From positions 3,725,627 to 3,789,626 of the forward strand of contig JAKSZT010054399.1 of assembly GCA_026826555.1 (NCBI GenBank): a stretch of DNA of 64,000 nt. The letters are read 5' to 3'. The notes beneath the pieces were generated by a model that was not told where the DNA came from, did no database searches, and worked only from the letters and a program-made list of their open reading frames with translations. This document shows positions 11,723 through 24,336 of the stretch, one piece after another. Numbering within the stretch: position 1 is the first letter of the stretch; the number at the start of each line of letters is the position of its first letter. This DNA is from Tolypeutes matacus (taxonomy: Eukaryota > Chordata > Mammalia > Cingulata > Chlamyphoridae). Position numbers and translations under genes: made by a program.

Positions 11723-11899
11723 ACTGTGTTAAACTCAGCTATACTTTTTGTGTTCTGTTTTGTTGTTTTAGTATTAGTAGTTGTCCAGAGTTTGCAGTAT
11801 ATATTTACAACTAAGCTAAGTTCACATTCAAATAATATTATGCTGCTTCCTGGGTAGTGTAGGTACCTTATAGCACAGGATTCCCAATTTCTGCTTCCC

Positions 11900-13260
11900 A
11901 TCCTTTATGATGTTGCTATTATTCACTTCACTTATCCATAAGCTATAATCACCCAATACATTGTTACTATTATTATTTTGGAAAAATAGTTAACTAATTA
12001 AGAATAAGAAAAATGATGTTATTTTACCTTCATTTATTCCTTTTCTAGTGTTCTTCCCTTCTTTCTGTAGGTCTCCATTTCTGACCTATATTATTTTACT
12101 TCTCTGAAGAACTTGTTTTAACATTTCTTGTAAGGCAGGTCTCTTGGCTAAAAACTCCCTCTGCTTTTGTTTTTCTGCTGCATTTCTCCTTTACTTTAGA
12201 AGGTTAATTTCTTACAGAATTGTATTAATAGTTGGGTGGGTTTTTTCCCTGCAACATGTTAAATATTTTACTCTACTATCTTCTAGCTTGCATGGTTCTT
12301 GAAGAGAAGTCTGATGTCGTTCTTATCCTTGTTTCTCTATAGTTAATTACTCCCCACCCCACCCCCACCCCCAAGTTTCTTTTAAAATTTTGTCTTTCGC
12401 TTTCTGCAATTTAAATATTTGCAATTTGATATGCCTAGGAATCAATTTTTTATTTTTTATTTTTTTTAATATCTGGCTAGGTGTACTCTTAGCTTTCTAG
12501 ATGTGTGGTTTGGCATCTTTCATTAATTTTGGCAAAGTTTCAGCCATTGTTATTTCAGATATTTTTTCTGTTCCTTCTGGAATTCCCATTATATGTGTGT
12601 TACACATTTTGTAATTCCTTGAACTTAGATATTCTGTGTTCTTTCTTTCTTTTTCTCTTTGAATTTCAGTTTGGGCCATTTCTATTGATATATCTTCAAG
12701 CTTACTGATTCTTTCCTTGGCCATGTCCAGTCTACTAATGGACCCATCAGAGGGATTCTTCATTTCTAGTACTTTTGATTCTTAGCATTTCCGTCTCTCT
12801 GTCTACAATACCCTTTTGTTCTTGCACATTGCCGTTTTTTTTTTTTTTTTTTTTTTTCCATTTCTAATAATAGCATATTAATTATAGTTATTTTAAATTC
12901 TTGGTCTGGTAATTTCAAAATCCCTGCTGCATGTGCGTCTGGTTCTAACACTTGCTTGATCTCTTCAGACTGTCTTTCATGCCTTTTAGCATGCCTTGAT
13001 TATGGAGTAAAAGGAAGCCTGGTAAAATGGGGCTTTAGTGTGAGCTTTCCTGCTTATCTGGTGGGGGCTAGGCTGTGTTTAATTTCTGTTGTAGGTGTTA
13101 GATGTCAGAGGCCTCACTTTCCCCTCATGTCCTTGTTTTCTCTCCCCTGATGTCTTTGGGTTTCTCTGGAGACTCTGGAAGGAAGAGTTTGGGGCTGCTG
13201 TGGTGGCTGCAGTTTGGGGAGCACAGTGCTAGAGAAGGGGGAGTTACAGAAAAGGAGCAC
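11900..13260 (-). mobile_element. HAL1/L1 ORF1 fragment (antisense)
   Basis: The minus strand at 12497-12763 reads as an L1/HAL1 ORF1 coiled-coil segment: DMAKERISKLEDISIEMAQT, then NTHIMGIPEGTEK. Flanks carry the usual reversed phrases (ATTTCTTGTAAGGCAGGTCT at about 12123). Decayed, non-functional. Confidence 0.8.
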
Positions 13261-14480
13261 ATTTAAAATATACCCACTCCAACAAACTTAAAACCACTAC
13301 CCTGAGGAGTTCTCTGTGTGGGTTTTGTATTATTTTTTGCAACTGTCCTGTAAGTTTGAAATTATTTAAAAAGTAAGAATGGCGAGAGTAGAGAGGAGAC
13401 AAGGCTTGACAAAATCACGATCTATCAGTAATTTAGTTGCCTTCCAGAACAAAACCTACCACTCTTTAGAGGATAACTGAATCTCTACAGAAGACAATTG
13501 GATATTGTAGAACTTCCAAATACTTACCTAAAATTAACAGCAGACTTGGCAGAACAGAATACAAATGAGTGAACTCTAGGATAAGTCAATAGAAAACATT
13601 CACACCGAAGCAAAGAGCAAAGACAAAGAATGGTAAAAAATATAGAACATACTGTAAGGATATGTGGGACATGATCCAAAAGTTTAAATATATTTAATTG
13701 GTGTCCTAGAATTCAAGAGAATAAGACAGATGTACTATTTGAGAAATTAATGGCTGGAGAATATTCCAAATATGAGGAAAAACCTTAGCCCACATATTCA
13801 GGAAGCTCAGCAAACACCAAGCAGGAGAAATATAAAGAAAGTCACCCCTAAGACCCTATAGCTAAAACAGTCAAGAACCAAATATAAAGAGAAAATCTTT
13901 AAAGCAGTCCTGGGAGAAAAAGACAGTTACTGTCAGGGGAATAATAATAAGAAAATTGTTACAATGGAGACCATGGAGGCAGTATACAATAGAATATGAT
14001 CTTTACTGTGATGAATTTAAAAATTGCCAATCTAGAATTATGTACTCAGAGATGAAGGTGAAAAAAAGTATTGTTTGACCAAAACAAAGAAACAAACCAA
14101 CAAACAAAAAAACAACTGAGAGAGAGTTACCAGCAGATACCCTAGGACAAGAGATATTAGAGAAGTTTTCAAACTCTGAAGGAGAAACATCTCAGGTGGA
14201 TTCACAGCAGGAAAAGAAGGCTTAATCTGCTAGAAAGGGTCAAAATAGTATTAACTATTTAAAGCAACAATAGTAACAATTTTTGTGGTGTTTGTGACAC
14301 ATGAAAAAGTGAAACAATTAACAACAGTAGTAGAAAATGTAGGAGGTAAATAGAATTTAGAAAGGTGTAAGTTTCCTTTTAAAATTTTTCTATATCAGTG
14401 TTAAGTTACAGTTCACTCTGTTAACACGAGATAATAACTATAACAATAAATGTGCTTTGGTCTGTTGTTACCTACCCCCC
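13260..14480 (+). mobile_element. L1 3' end piece and L1/HAL1 ORF1 piece (sense)
   Basis: 13290-13380 resembles an L1 3' end (TGCAACTGTCCTGTAAGTTTG). 13380-14420 reads like the second half of HAL1/L1 ORF1 in sense, with TAAAGCAGTCCTGGGAGAAA and TCTAGAATTATGTACTCAGAG. Frames are broken. Confidence 0.6.
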
Positions 14481-14483
14481 CTT

Positions 14484-14850
14484 TTTTTTTTTTAAAGATT
14501 TGTTTTATTTTTTTCTCCCCCTCCCCCTTGTTGTTTATGCTTGCTCTCTGCTCTCTGTGTCTGTTCATTGTGTACTTGTCTTCTTTTTAGGCTGAGGCAC
14601 CGGGAACTGAACCTGGGACTTTGACATGTGGGAGGGAGGCATCCAATTGCCTGAGCCACCTCCGCTCCCCACTTGTTGTGTCTCTCATTATGTTTCCTCT
14701 TTGTGTCTCTTTGTTGCATCATCTCACTGCACCAGCCTGTTGTGTCAGCTTGCTGTCTTGCTTGTCTTTTTTAGGAATCACCAGGAACTGAACCCAGGAC
14801 CTCCCATGTGGTAGGCAGGCGCCCAACTGTTTGAGCCACATCTGCCCCCC
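14484..14850 (-). mobile_element. Dimeric DAS SINE (antisense)
   Basis: T run then AAAGATTTGTTTTATTTTTTTC (reverse of the AAATCTTTAAA tail), two reversed heads around 14590-14665 and 14775-14848, and a C run at the far end. Each head includes a GAACCTGGGACTT or GAACCCAGGACCT block. Confidence 0.9.
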
Positions 14851-14869
14851 CCCCCCCTTTATTTTTGTT

Positions 14870-16090
14870 CATTCCTCAATCTTAAGGGACATGGGATGAT
14901 GTTTACTCTGACTCCTTCAGGCTGAGAAGAGACATAGATACTATGGGGCAGAGGAAAGGAATTATTTTACTTGCAGTTGAAGATACTTCTTGTTTTGGGA
15001 ATGGGACTTGTCCATCATCATCATTTTGTTAGTTGTCCAGGGCAGGCCCGAAGAACTGGAGGGTAGGAGTCAGCCACAAGTCTTCTGGGTTTAAGGGCTT
15101 AACCAGCATATGAACAATCCAAGGATTTAAATCTCTAAGAGAGAGATTTAACAGGTACACTGAAAATTATCAGTTCAAATAAAAGGAGTAGAAGAATCGC
15201 AATTGGGGAATTACTTGTATAACTATGTTATGTTGGGGAAATTGATTTTATTTTATTTTATTTATTTTTTTAATAACAAATAACAGGGTGGTTTATGGGG
15301 AAAATACACCAAATATCATCTATGGACTATAGTTAGCAGTAATATTCTGATGATGTTCTTTGATCATTTGTAATAAATGTTCCACCATGGGGAAATTGAT
15401 TTTTCATATATTCCCAGATAAGGCCCGCCGAGGGGTTGTTGATTTCATGAGTCCATGCATCTTGCTTATGATGTCTGGACATCCCTAGAGTCCTTGGGAG
15501 CACTCTTGTTTGAGGCTTTGTTTATTGAGGCAGTTAGTGAAATCTGTCTGGGACCTGTATATGCATAACCTCCGGGATGACCCCTTGATTCACTTTGAAA
15601 TCTCTTAGCCGTAAAAACTCTTTTTTAACATTTTCCCCTTTTGGTCAAGGTCTTTTTCCAAATGCATCCCTGATTAATGCTTGGTAATAATTTCTCTGTG
15701 CCAGGAAGTCCCATTCCCAGGAGGCATGTCCCATGTCGAGCTAAGGTGCTGAGTTTATTTGCAGTGTTTGGCTTAGAGTGAAGCCATATTTGAATAACAG
15801 GGAGGTTTTCAGGAGGTAACTCTTGTGCATTAATTATAATTAGGCTAAGTTTCATTTTCACAAGAATAGGGTTCATAATTGCAAGCATTACAATCGAAGA
15901 CTTGGCTTATTGGTCTGTTTTCTTTCATTAGGAAAGGCATATATATTCCAGATTTTTTTGCCATCTTATTTGAGAAAGTAGTAGGACTTCCCCAGGAGGG
16001 AAGTTTAATATTTTATTAGCTACTATGTGGGCCTCTCTCCCTCCAGAAAACATACCTATGACAACAAGAATACATTTATATCCCATAGAA
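14870..16090. repeat. Unclassified repeat, copy B
   Basis: Matches copy A (4820-6020) in order and orientation with small indels, e.g. the block after GGTCAAGGTCTTTTTCCAAAT. Interrupted by a 139-bp insertion at 15250-15388. Ends around TATATCCCATAGAAGTATGCG. Confidence 0.72.
15250..15388. mobile_element. Short insertion with target duplication inside copy B
   Basis: The sequence GGGGAAATTGATTTT occurs at 15235-15249 and again at 15389-15403, bounding about 139 bp that begins with a T/A-rich (TTTTA)n run and then ACCAAATATCATCTATGGAC. The T-rich left end suggests a reversed retroposed 3' fragment. Confidence 0.8.
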
Positions 16091-16099
16091 GTATGCGTT

Positions 16100-16345
16100 A
16101 AATAGCGGCTATGTACAGCAGGGGAGACAGAGATTAAGAGGTGAAGAATTTCCTTGTTTGTTGTTTGTCTGTTTTTTGTTTATTATTGTTGTTGAAATAA
16201 TGAAAATGCTCTAATAATGATTGAAGTGATAAATGCACAACTGTGTGGTTATACCAACTATCATTGATTGAACACTTTGGATGAATTGTATGTTTTATTA
16301 ATATATATCAATAAAACTTTGATTTGTTAAAAAAAAGAAAAAAGA
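16100..16345 (+). mobile_element. L1-like 3' end with poly(A) (sense)
   Basis: From GGCTATGTACAGCAGGGGAG to CAATAAAACTTTGATTTGTTAAAAAAAAG. A close relative lies at 34197-34435 with the same order of phrases (TGAAAATGCTCT, CATTGATTG, ATCAATAAAA). Consistent with an L1 3' UTR plus tail. Confidence 0.65.
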
Positions 16346-16429
16346 GAAGTCGAAATGAAAATTCTCGGGAAATCTTCAGTTACCCAGAGATTTACTGTAA
16401 TTAGGCAGAAAGTGTTCTTTGCTGTCCCC

Positions 16430-18660
16430 CCTGTCAGCATTCCAAATCCATCATTTTTATGCTTTAAAAAACAAAGTAATCTGGGGAGGAAATAAAGGTA
16501 TGTTTTAGGTGCATTTCCCCCCCATTTACCACCCCATTAGTGGTACATACCAGTAATGTACCTTTGTTATAGATCCTGAAGAGACATTCTTATATTTGCA
16601 TTATTAATCACAGTCCTTAGCCACCAGAGTTCACTTGTTATACAGTCCCCCATTTTATCCTCTAGCTTTCCTTTTAGCAACCAAAACTTCCTTCAGCCAG
16701 GTTCACACACATGCACACTTCAGCACTGTTAATTATACTCACATCACTGTGCCACCATCACCTCCATCCATTTCCAAACCATTACAATCAATTTAATTAT
16801 AAATTCTGCACAGATTAAGCATCGACTCACCATTCTCTACTCCCCTTGTATTATCTCCTGGTAACTTATCTTCAGACTTCACCTCCATGAGTCTACTCAT
16901 TATACTTAGTTCGTGTCAGTGACATTATGCAATATTTGTCCTTTTGTGACTGGCTTATTTCACTCAACATGATGTCCTCGAGGTTCAACCATGTTGTCCC
17001 ATGCCTCAGCACTTCATTCCTTCTTACAGCTGAATGTGTGTATACACCACATTTTGTTTATCCATTTGTCTGCTGATGGACACTTGGTTTGCTTCCATCT
17101 TTTGCAATTGTGAATAATGCCGCTACAAACATTGGTATGTGTATCTGTTTGTGTCCCTGCTTTCTTCTGGGTGGTATATACCTAGTAGTGGGATTGCCGG
17201 ATCATCTGGCACTTCTGTATTTAGCTTCCTGAGGAACCACTAAACTGTCCTACACAGTGGCTGCACCATTCTACATTCCCTTCAGCAGTGAATCAGTGTT
17301 CCTCTTTCTCCACATTCTCTCCAACACTTGAAGTTTTCTGTTTTTTTAACGGCAGCCATTCTAGTAGGTGTGAAGTGATATCTCCTTGTGGTTTTGATTT
17401 GCATTTAATTCTTTTGCCCATATTTTAATTGAATTGGTTGTCTTTTTATTATTGAGTTGTAGGATTTCTTTATAGAATAAGAATATTAGACCCTTATTGG
17501 AAATGGGGTTTCCAAATATTTTCTCCCTTTGAGTAGGCTGCCTTTTCAGCCTTTTGACAAAGTTCTTCAAGGTGCAAAACTGTTTAATTTTGAGGAGGTC
17601 CCATTTATCTATTTTTTTCTTTCATGGCTTGCGCTTTGGGTATAAAGTTTATGAAATCATTGCTTACCACAAGATCTTGTCGTTGGTTTCCTACATTATT
17701 TTCTAGGAGTTTTATGGTCCTGACAGTTATATTTAGGTCTTTGATCCATCTTGAATTAGTTTTTGTATAGGGCATGAGATAGGGATCCTCTATTATTCTT
17801 TTGGAGATGGATATCCAGTTCTCCCAGCACCATTTATTGAAGAGACTCTTCTGTCCCTGTTAAGTGGTCTTGGTGGTCTTGTCAAAAATCAGTTGGTTCT
17901 AGGTATGCAGGTCTATTTCTAGACTCTTAATTACTATTCTTTTGTTCTGTCTGTCCTTATGCCAGTACCATACCATTTTGGTTATTGTAGCTTTTGTTTT
18001 AAAACCAATTTTGTACTTAATTTTCAAGAAGGTTTTGGCTATTCAGGGCCCCTTGTCATTTTGTATGAATTTGATGCTTTGTTCTTCCTTTTCTGCAAAA
18101 CTGCTGAAATTTTGACAGGGATTGTGTTGAATCTGTACATTGCTTTGTGTAGTATTGATATCTTAACAATATTAAGTCTTCCAATCCATGAACCTGTGAT
18201 TTGCCATAGTATTTAGGTCTTTTTTAAATTTATTTGAACAATGTTTTGTATTTTTAGTGTACCTATCTTTCACATACTAGATGTCTTACTCTTGATGCTG
18301 TTGCAAACACAGTTGTTTTCTTGATTTCTTTTTGGACTGTCCTTTGCTGATACATAGAAATAGCTAATTTCTGCATTTTGATGTTTTAGCCTGCACATTT
18401 GTTGAATTTGTTTATTAACTCTGGTAGCTCTCGTGAATTCTTTGGGATTTTTCTATATATGTTGGATAATGTTATCTGCAAATAGAGTGGTGTTAACTTC
18501 TTCCTTTCCAATTTGGATGTCTTTTTTTTTTTTTTTTTCCCTTTTTCTTGCCTAACTGTTCTGGTGCTAGAACTTCCAGTATAATGTTGAATTGCAGTAG
18601 TGTAAGCTGACATCCTTGTCTTGTCTTCACTCTTTCAGGAGGGAGTTTGTTAGCTGTGGG
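16430..18660 (-). mobile_element. L1 3' UTR and ORF2 C-terminal part (antisense)
   Basis: Reversed L1: CTCAACATGATGTCCTCGAGG (about 16963), GTATATACCTAGTAGTGGGAT (about 17175), GGTTTCCAAATATTTTCTCCC (about 17506). On the minus strand 17361-17570 gives a decayed ORF2 tail. Many stops. Confidence 0.88.
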
Positions 18661-20270
18661 TTGCCTCTTGGTTACAAAATAACTGCTGCAGCATCAGGCA
18701 CAATCACATTCACAACAAGAAGTAGTAAAGGACTGTACCAAACATACTAGTCTCTTTTTATTACAAAAAGGAAAAAAAGTTTCCCAGAAATACTCCCTTT
18801 TGTCCAGTACTAGCCATCTTTTGCTTAAGTCTCATTGTTCTCAGCCGGGAGTTAGGAATCTGTCAGTTTCTTTATTGATACATGTTAAAAACTGATATTG
18901 TGGATTTTTAAAAAATTTCTCCGTCTAATTCTGATTGTATTTGCTTCATATGTTCAAGGGTGTCTCAAGTACACACACAGTCATGATACATATATGGCAT
19001 ATCCTTTTTTGAATTAAAGATAATATTGCATCATCCTTCTTTTGTTTAGAATTTCTGTTATAACTTCTTCCATACCTTAATTTTCAGTCTGTCTTTATAG
19101 TTTTGTTTTTTATGTGGTTACCAATAAGTACCATGTAATAGAATTATAATTTTATATGACACTATTTGTTTTAAAATAGATAGATTCCATTCATGTACAT
19201 TGACTTAGATTACTGATCTATTTAAATATAATAATACATTTTGTTTTCTGGTTGTCAGTCTTTTACATTACTTTTTGCCTATTTTAATTCCTGTGGGATT
19301 GATAAAGATTTTTTATTCCTGTTTTTATTATGCTTGAAATTATACCCATTTTTTTATGGTTTCCTTTAAGATTTACCTTTGTTTCTATTCTTTTCTATTT
19401 AACACTACAAAAACCTTAGTATACTTAACTATCCATTGAACACTTAAATCTTTTATTACTGTTTAAGCTTTGTTCCTCAACATTTCATTTTGAAAATTTT
19501 AAACATAAAAATGTAAAGAATTATATGGTGAGCAGCTATGTACTCATCACCTAGGTTTTCTGATTAACAATTTACTGTTCAGTTTTGGCTTATTTTAAAA
19601 ATGTGACTTTGTTCAAGTACAAATGGTATATTAGGGAAGGATTTGCATTTGATACAGATTTTTTGTATGCTTATATGTGATTTAGTTCCCAAGAACCACT
19701 TGGTAAGTCCACTTGAACTCAGCCTGGTAGGAATACATAAAACATACTCACATGCACACCACAGACATTAGGGGTCACACCCATCCACATTTGAGATCAC
19801 AGATTTCCCCGTCAGATAAGCCTCCTTCCACCACTTCACGATAACTCACCCTTCCGACACCTACTTCCCCAGGCAAACTTCAGGTCATTCTAAAGGTAAA
19901 GTGCCATATTTATTGTAGTATTTATGTATTTCTTTACCATTTAACATGTATAAAACTTTGTTATTGCTTTGTTTAGGTTCCCTTTTTTTTTTTTTTTTTT
20001 TTAATGTGTTATTTTTGGAGTTTTTTAGTACTGTGCTATTTATTATCTCTGTTTTCCTCATAAGCTCTATGGTTTTTATTCATGATTTTGTATAGTCTGA
20101 TATTTAGGAATGCTTATGTTACATTATAATATAACTGACTATAATTTTGTGCTATCCCATATCTATCCATTCTCTGTCCATCCATTAATCCATCTTATTT
20201 TTTGATGCGTTTAAAAGTAAGCACGTTTCACCCCTAAGCACTTCAGCATGCATATCATTAACTAGTGTTT
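18660..20270. other. AT-rich intron with L1-like remnants
   Basis: 19000-19500 has reversed L1 ORF2-like phrases (TTATGTGGTTACCAATAAGTACC). 19640-19900 is GC-richer, with no element I can name. T run at 19983-20002. No gene or exon seen. Confidence 0.45.
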
Positions 20271-21790
20271 GATATTTGTTTTTTGTTTTCCTAGAGGTAG
20301 AATTTACATGCCATACAATACACAGATCTTAATTGTACCATTTGAGTTTTGCAGGCACACAGCTGTGAAATGCAAATACATATTAAAATGCAGAACAATG
20401 CCATAATCCCAGAAAAGTTCTCTCGTGCTAATTCCCATTCAGGCCCTGTCTCCATCCCTTCTGAGGCAACCACTGATTTGATTTTTCTATCATAGATTAA
20501 TCTTGCCTATTCCAGAACGTCATGTAAAAGGAATCATATGGCACATACTCTTACTAAGCCTTCCTTGATTCAACATAATGTTTTTGAGATTCATCCATGT
20601 TGTATGTATCAGTAATTTATTTTCTTTTTTGTTGGTGAGTGGAAGAATAGCCTACAGTTTGTTTATCCCTTCACTTGTTGATGGATTCCCTGGGCTGTTT
20701 CAAGTTTTTCACTATTGTGAATAAAGCTGCAATGAACAGTTTGTACTGTTCTTGTACAAGGCTTTATGTGGACATATGTCTTCATTTCTCTTATTAGTGG
20801 AATTACTGGGTCATGGGGTAGGTTATGTGTTCAGTCTTAAAAACTGCCAGTTTTAAATTCCTACCAACAGAGTGTGAGAGTTCCTTTGGTTCCTTATTCT
20901 TGTCAGCATTGGTGTTGTCTTTTAGATTTTAACCATTCTGGTGGGTGTGTAGTGTTATATCAGTGTGGTTTTAATATACGTTTCCCTGATGACTAGTGAT
21001 GTGTAGCATTTTATCTTTTGCTTCTTAGCCATTTGTAATAGCTTCTGTGAAGCGTCTTTTCAGAGCTTTTCTCCATTTTTAAAGATTGGGTTGTCTTACA
21101 GCTTTTATTGAGCAGAAGTTTTTAATTTTGGTGAGGTTTTGCAGTTTATTGTTTTAAGATTCTTGCTTTCTGTGTCCTAATAAATCTTTGCTTTATCCCC
21201 AGTCATAAAGGCATTCTGACATGTTTTCTTTTACAAGCTAAAGTTTTAATGTTTGTATTTAGGACCTATCTTTTACATTGAGGATATCTCAAATTGATTT
21301 TTGTAAATAGTGTGAGGTAGATTTAAGGTTCTTTTTTTCCATATGCATATCAGTTCTACTAATACTTGCTAAAAGGGCTTTCCTTTCCCTTTTGGATTGT
21401 TTTGGCACTATTGTAAAATATAAAATGACTGAGTATAGGTCTGTTCCAAGCTCTTTCTTTAATCTTATTCCATTGACTTTAAATAGGTCCTCATGTCAGT
21501 ACCACACTGTCTTGATTGCTTGGTTTGTTGTTTTTTTCCCCAAATTTTCTTTGAATATTTAGGTTCTTTGTATTTCCACATCAATTTTAGTAAAATAAGC
21601 TTGTCAGATTTTACAAACAAACTAAAAAAAAAACTGATTATGATTTGGATTGCATTAACTCTAAAGATCAATTTGAAGAAGACTGCAGTCTTAATAAAAG
21701 TGAATTGTCAGAAGCATAATGTATCTTTCCATGTATTTATGTTGTCTTTAATTTCTCTCAGCAATGTTTGATAATTTTCCATATAGACAC
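20270..21790 (-). mobile_element. L1 3' end and ORF2 C-terminal part (antisense)
   Basis: Reversed L1 3' UTR phrases (GAATCATATGGCACATACTC, GAGATTCATCCATGTTGTATG, TTCTGGTGGGTGTGTAGTG), then reversed ORF2 to about 21780. No intact frame. Confidence 0.8.
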
Positions 21791-23840
21791 AGTTTATGTC
21801 TTGTGCTTCTTAATTTTTTTTTTTTGATCCTATTATAAGCGGAATTATTTTTTCACTATTTCAGTCCATGCTCAGTTTATTCACAATATTCTTTTTGACT
21901 ATCAGTGAATTTCATTACATACTAAAAATAACACCATATTCATATACAAATAAATTCATTTTTCCAGTAAGATCTAATCTTCTTTTAAGAAGATGTCCCA
22001 CATATTGACAGTACATACTATCACAGAAAACCCATAGTTGCCCTAAATGTCTCTAAATTGTTGCATTACAAGATGGTAGTTCATTGTGCCTGATAATTTG
22101 ATTTAGTTTTGCCCAAATGTCTCCCAGAGTTTGGCTGTTACTATCTGTGTGTTCTGTTGTCCATCTTGCTCTATAAAGAGAGTGCAAATTTAGGGCCTTT
22201 ACACTATCTCGTAATTTTTATTAAGGAAAAATCTTTTCCATACAATTACTGCTGGAAATTCAAACACTCCAAGACCGTTTCAAGTGTTCTTTTCCTTTTT
22301 GATTGCTTATTCATATTTCCAGAATTAGTCTGTTCATTTAGCGTGTGAGACCGGATTAAGTGTGTCTTTTTTTTTTTTTTCAAATTAGGTTGGAACTCTA
22401 GTTAGATCTACTGTACAGTCATAACTGTGATTTTGAATCATGTTCTGGAATGGTTAAGTACCATTTCACATCTTTAGCTGCCTCTTTAGAAATTACAGGT
22501 GGTGATCTTCTAGGTTTGAGCGGAAGTTTGGACTCATCATGTAGAAACCAAGGAATCTTAGTAGCGGATAAGTAGGAAAATCTCGAATTGCCTTTTTGGG
22601 CAATTTTTGGCAGTTTTGCGGGGTTGTTCTTACATGGTCAATAATGTAATAGTACTTCTGTGGTCATTCTACAATAGTCCAGTTACTCTTAATGAAGAAA
22701 AAATTTCTTAGCTGAGTTCCTCAGAGCTAGAATATAATTTATAATCACAAGACTCTGTCTCTTTTCAAATCAGAGGGAAACAGGACCTAAAGTGGAAGTA
22801 TTGCAAAGAATAAGATAAGGTAGGGAAAGCTTGCCTACAGAAAAGCAGGGAAAAAAGGAAAACCAAAAATCAACCCCAATATGCTATTTGACTGAAGTGA
22901 CTACTGGTAAATGTGAATGTAATCCACAAACTTAAAAAGAAAATTACTTCGTTATTCAAAATAAGGATCTAAATTAGAAGCCCTGTAAGATCACTTCCAG
23001 CTGAAAAATAGTCACCATATTTAATTCAAGAGATATAAAGGATGTAGAAATATCCATATTAATATAGTAAGTAATAATGGTCTAAAGACTATAGAGATAA
23101 AGAGCAAATTAGTTGTTAAAAAAATAGAAAAATAAATAAAATTAGTGATTCTTAACATACTGAATTTACATGAAGATAACTTACAAAAATGTAATAATAT
23201 TTAAAAATTTGAGACATCTGAATTGAGGTCAATAAAAAAATGACTAGTTTTTAATCTCTCTGGAAGAAGTTGATCATTTCACACTTCAAAATGAAATGAA
23301 TTCCACTAAATATATATACAGACAGAACATTTACTGATTTGATCTCATTCTCAGCAGTAAATACTAAAAACATAGATATGGTTTAACTTTGCATTTTAAC
23401 CAGATTTGGAGCTGGCTTTGTGACAAAAGTGTTCCCTGTTTATCTGGGGCACTTAAGCGGTATCAAGACCCTAGTACCATGGTTCCTGAATTTGAATTTG
23501 GAATAGGAAATTGTACAAGAAGTCTAGATCCTTATATTTTTCTCTTATAGAAGTCTTCAAGTTGCCCCAAATTGTCATTGCTCATAGATTTCAACATATG
23601 GTACATAGGCTCACGGATGGAGCCTTCCAATGTCTTCGAGTTAGACTCCCTAACCAGGCCCCAAGATGCAACAGCTGTAATGCAGGCTCTTTCATATCTT
23701 AACTACTATTAAAAAAAAAAATTAAGTGAATTCCTTTTCCTCAAAAGTCATTAGAGAATTACTTGATGAGAGTTCTGCTAGGGTAGAGAATTACTTGATG
23801 AGAGTGGGGAACTCCTGTCATGATGTCACAATATTCATTT
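21790..23840. other. Intronic sequence without a recognised element
   Basis: AT-rich, no convincing exon (no in-frame open stretch with splice signals matching RANBP9). A 22-bp direct repeat TAGAGAATTACTTGATGAGA(GT) occurs at 23752-23773 and 23784-23805. The T run at 22367-22380 is unremarkable. Confidence 0.5.
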
Positions 23841-23842
23841 GA

Positions 23843-24105
23843 GGGAAGCGGATATAGTTCAAGTGGTTGGACTCCCGTTTACCATATGGGAGGCCCCGGG
23901 TTCGATTTGCGGGGCCTCCTGGTGAAGGCAAGCCGGCCTGCGTGGCGTGGTGAGCTGACAGCCTGCACGGCGCAATGAGCTGATGGCCCGTGCGGCGTGG
24001 TGAGCTGGAGCAGCAAGATGATGCAACAAGGGGAGGCAAGCAGACGCAGAAAAACTCACAGCAAATGGACACGGCGAGCACAAGCAGCAAGGGGGGATAA
24101 AAAAA
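23843..24105 (+). mobile_element. Long DAS SINE with internal tandem repeats
   Basis: Head GGGAAGCGGATATAGTTCAA, B box GGTTCGATTTG, then three ~25-bp internal units built on CGTGGCGTGGTGAGCTGACA-like sequence (about 23939-24010), a body, and an A tail. Exact target duplication ATTCATTTGA at 23833-23842 and 24106-24115. Unusually CpG-rich for the region. Confidence 0.95.
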
Positions 24106-24240
24106 ATTCATTTGACTACTGTTTCATTCTCAAGAGTCAGAAGAAGTAACTAATAATGATTCTTTGCACCTATTGCTAATGTTCACTAACATATTTGACA
24201 ACTGTCAAATTTATAATTTACTGATCCTTAAATCCATAAT

Positions 24241-24336
24241 TTTTTTTTTTTTTTTAAAGAAGGTACCAGGGGTTGAATCTGGGACTTTGTACATGTGAAA
24301 CAGGCGCTCAACCACTGAGCTACATCCACTCGCCAC
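24241..24336 (-). mobile_element. DAS SINE (antisense)
   Basis: T run, AAAGAAGGTACCAGGGGTTG, reversed B box GAATCTGGGACTT, and reversed head CTGAGCTACATCCACTCGCC. Single unit. Confidence 0.9.

Larger units (their letters stand above)
10245..11736 (-). pseudogene. AMD1P: AMD1 processed pseudogene (S-adenosylmethionine decarboxylase)
   Basis: Intronless antisense retrocopy of AMD1, the pyruvoyl enzyme that decarboxylates SAM for spermidine and spermine synthesis. On the minus strand it runs: 5' UTR with the six-codon uORF (11702-11722), ATG at 11423 (MEAAHFFEG), then [20 protein letters not shown], a stop at the position of the family's KTCG cysteine, [56 protein letters not shown], and a frameshifted tail to the stop at 10355-10357, followed by part of the 3' UTR. 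The body is split by a SINE at 10832-10932. Net coding length without the SINE is about 957 nt against about 1005 for the parent. Frameshifts, stops and lack of introns make it non-coding. No poly(A) remnant is clear; the 3' end abuts another repeat. Confidence 0.95.
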
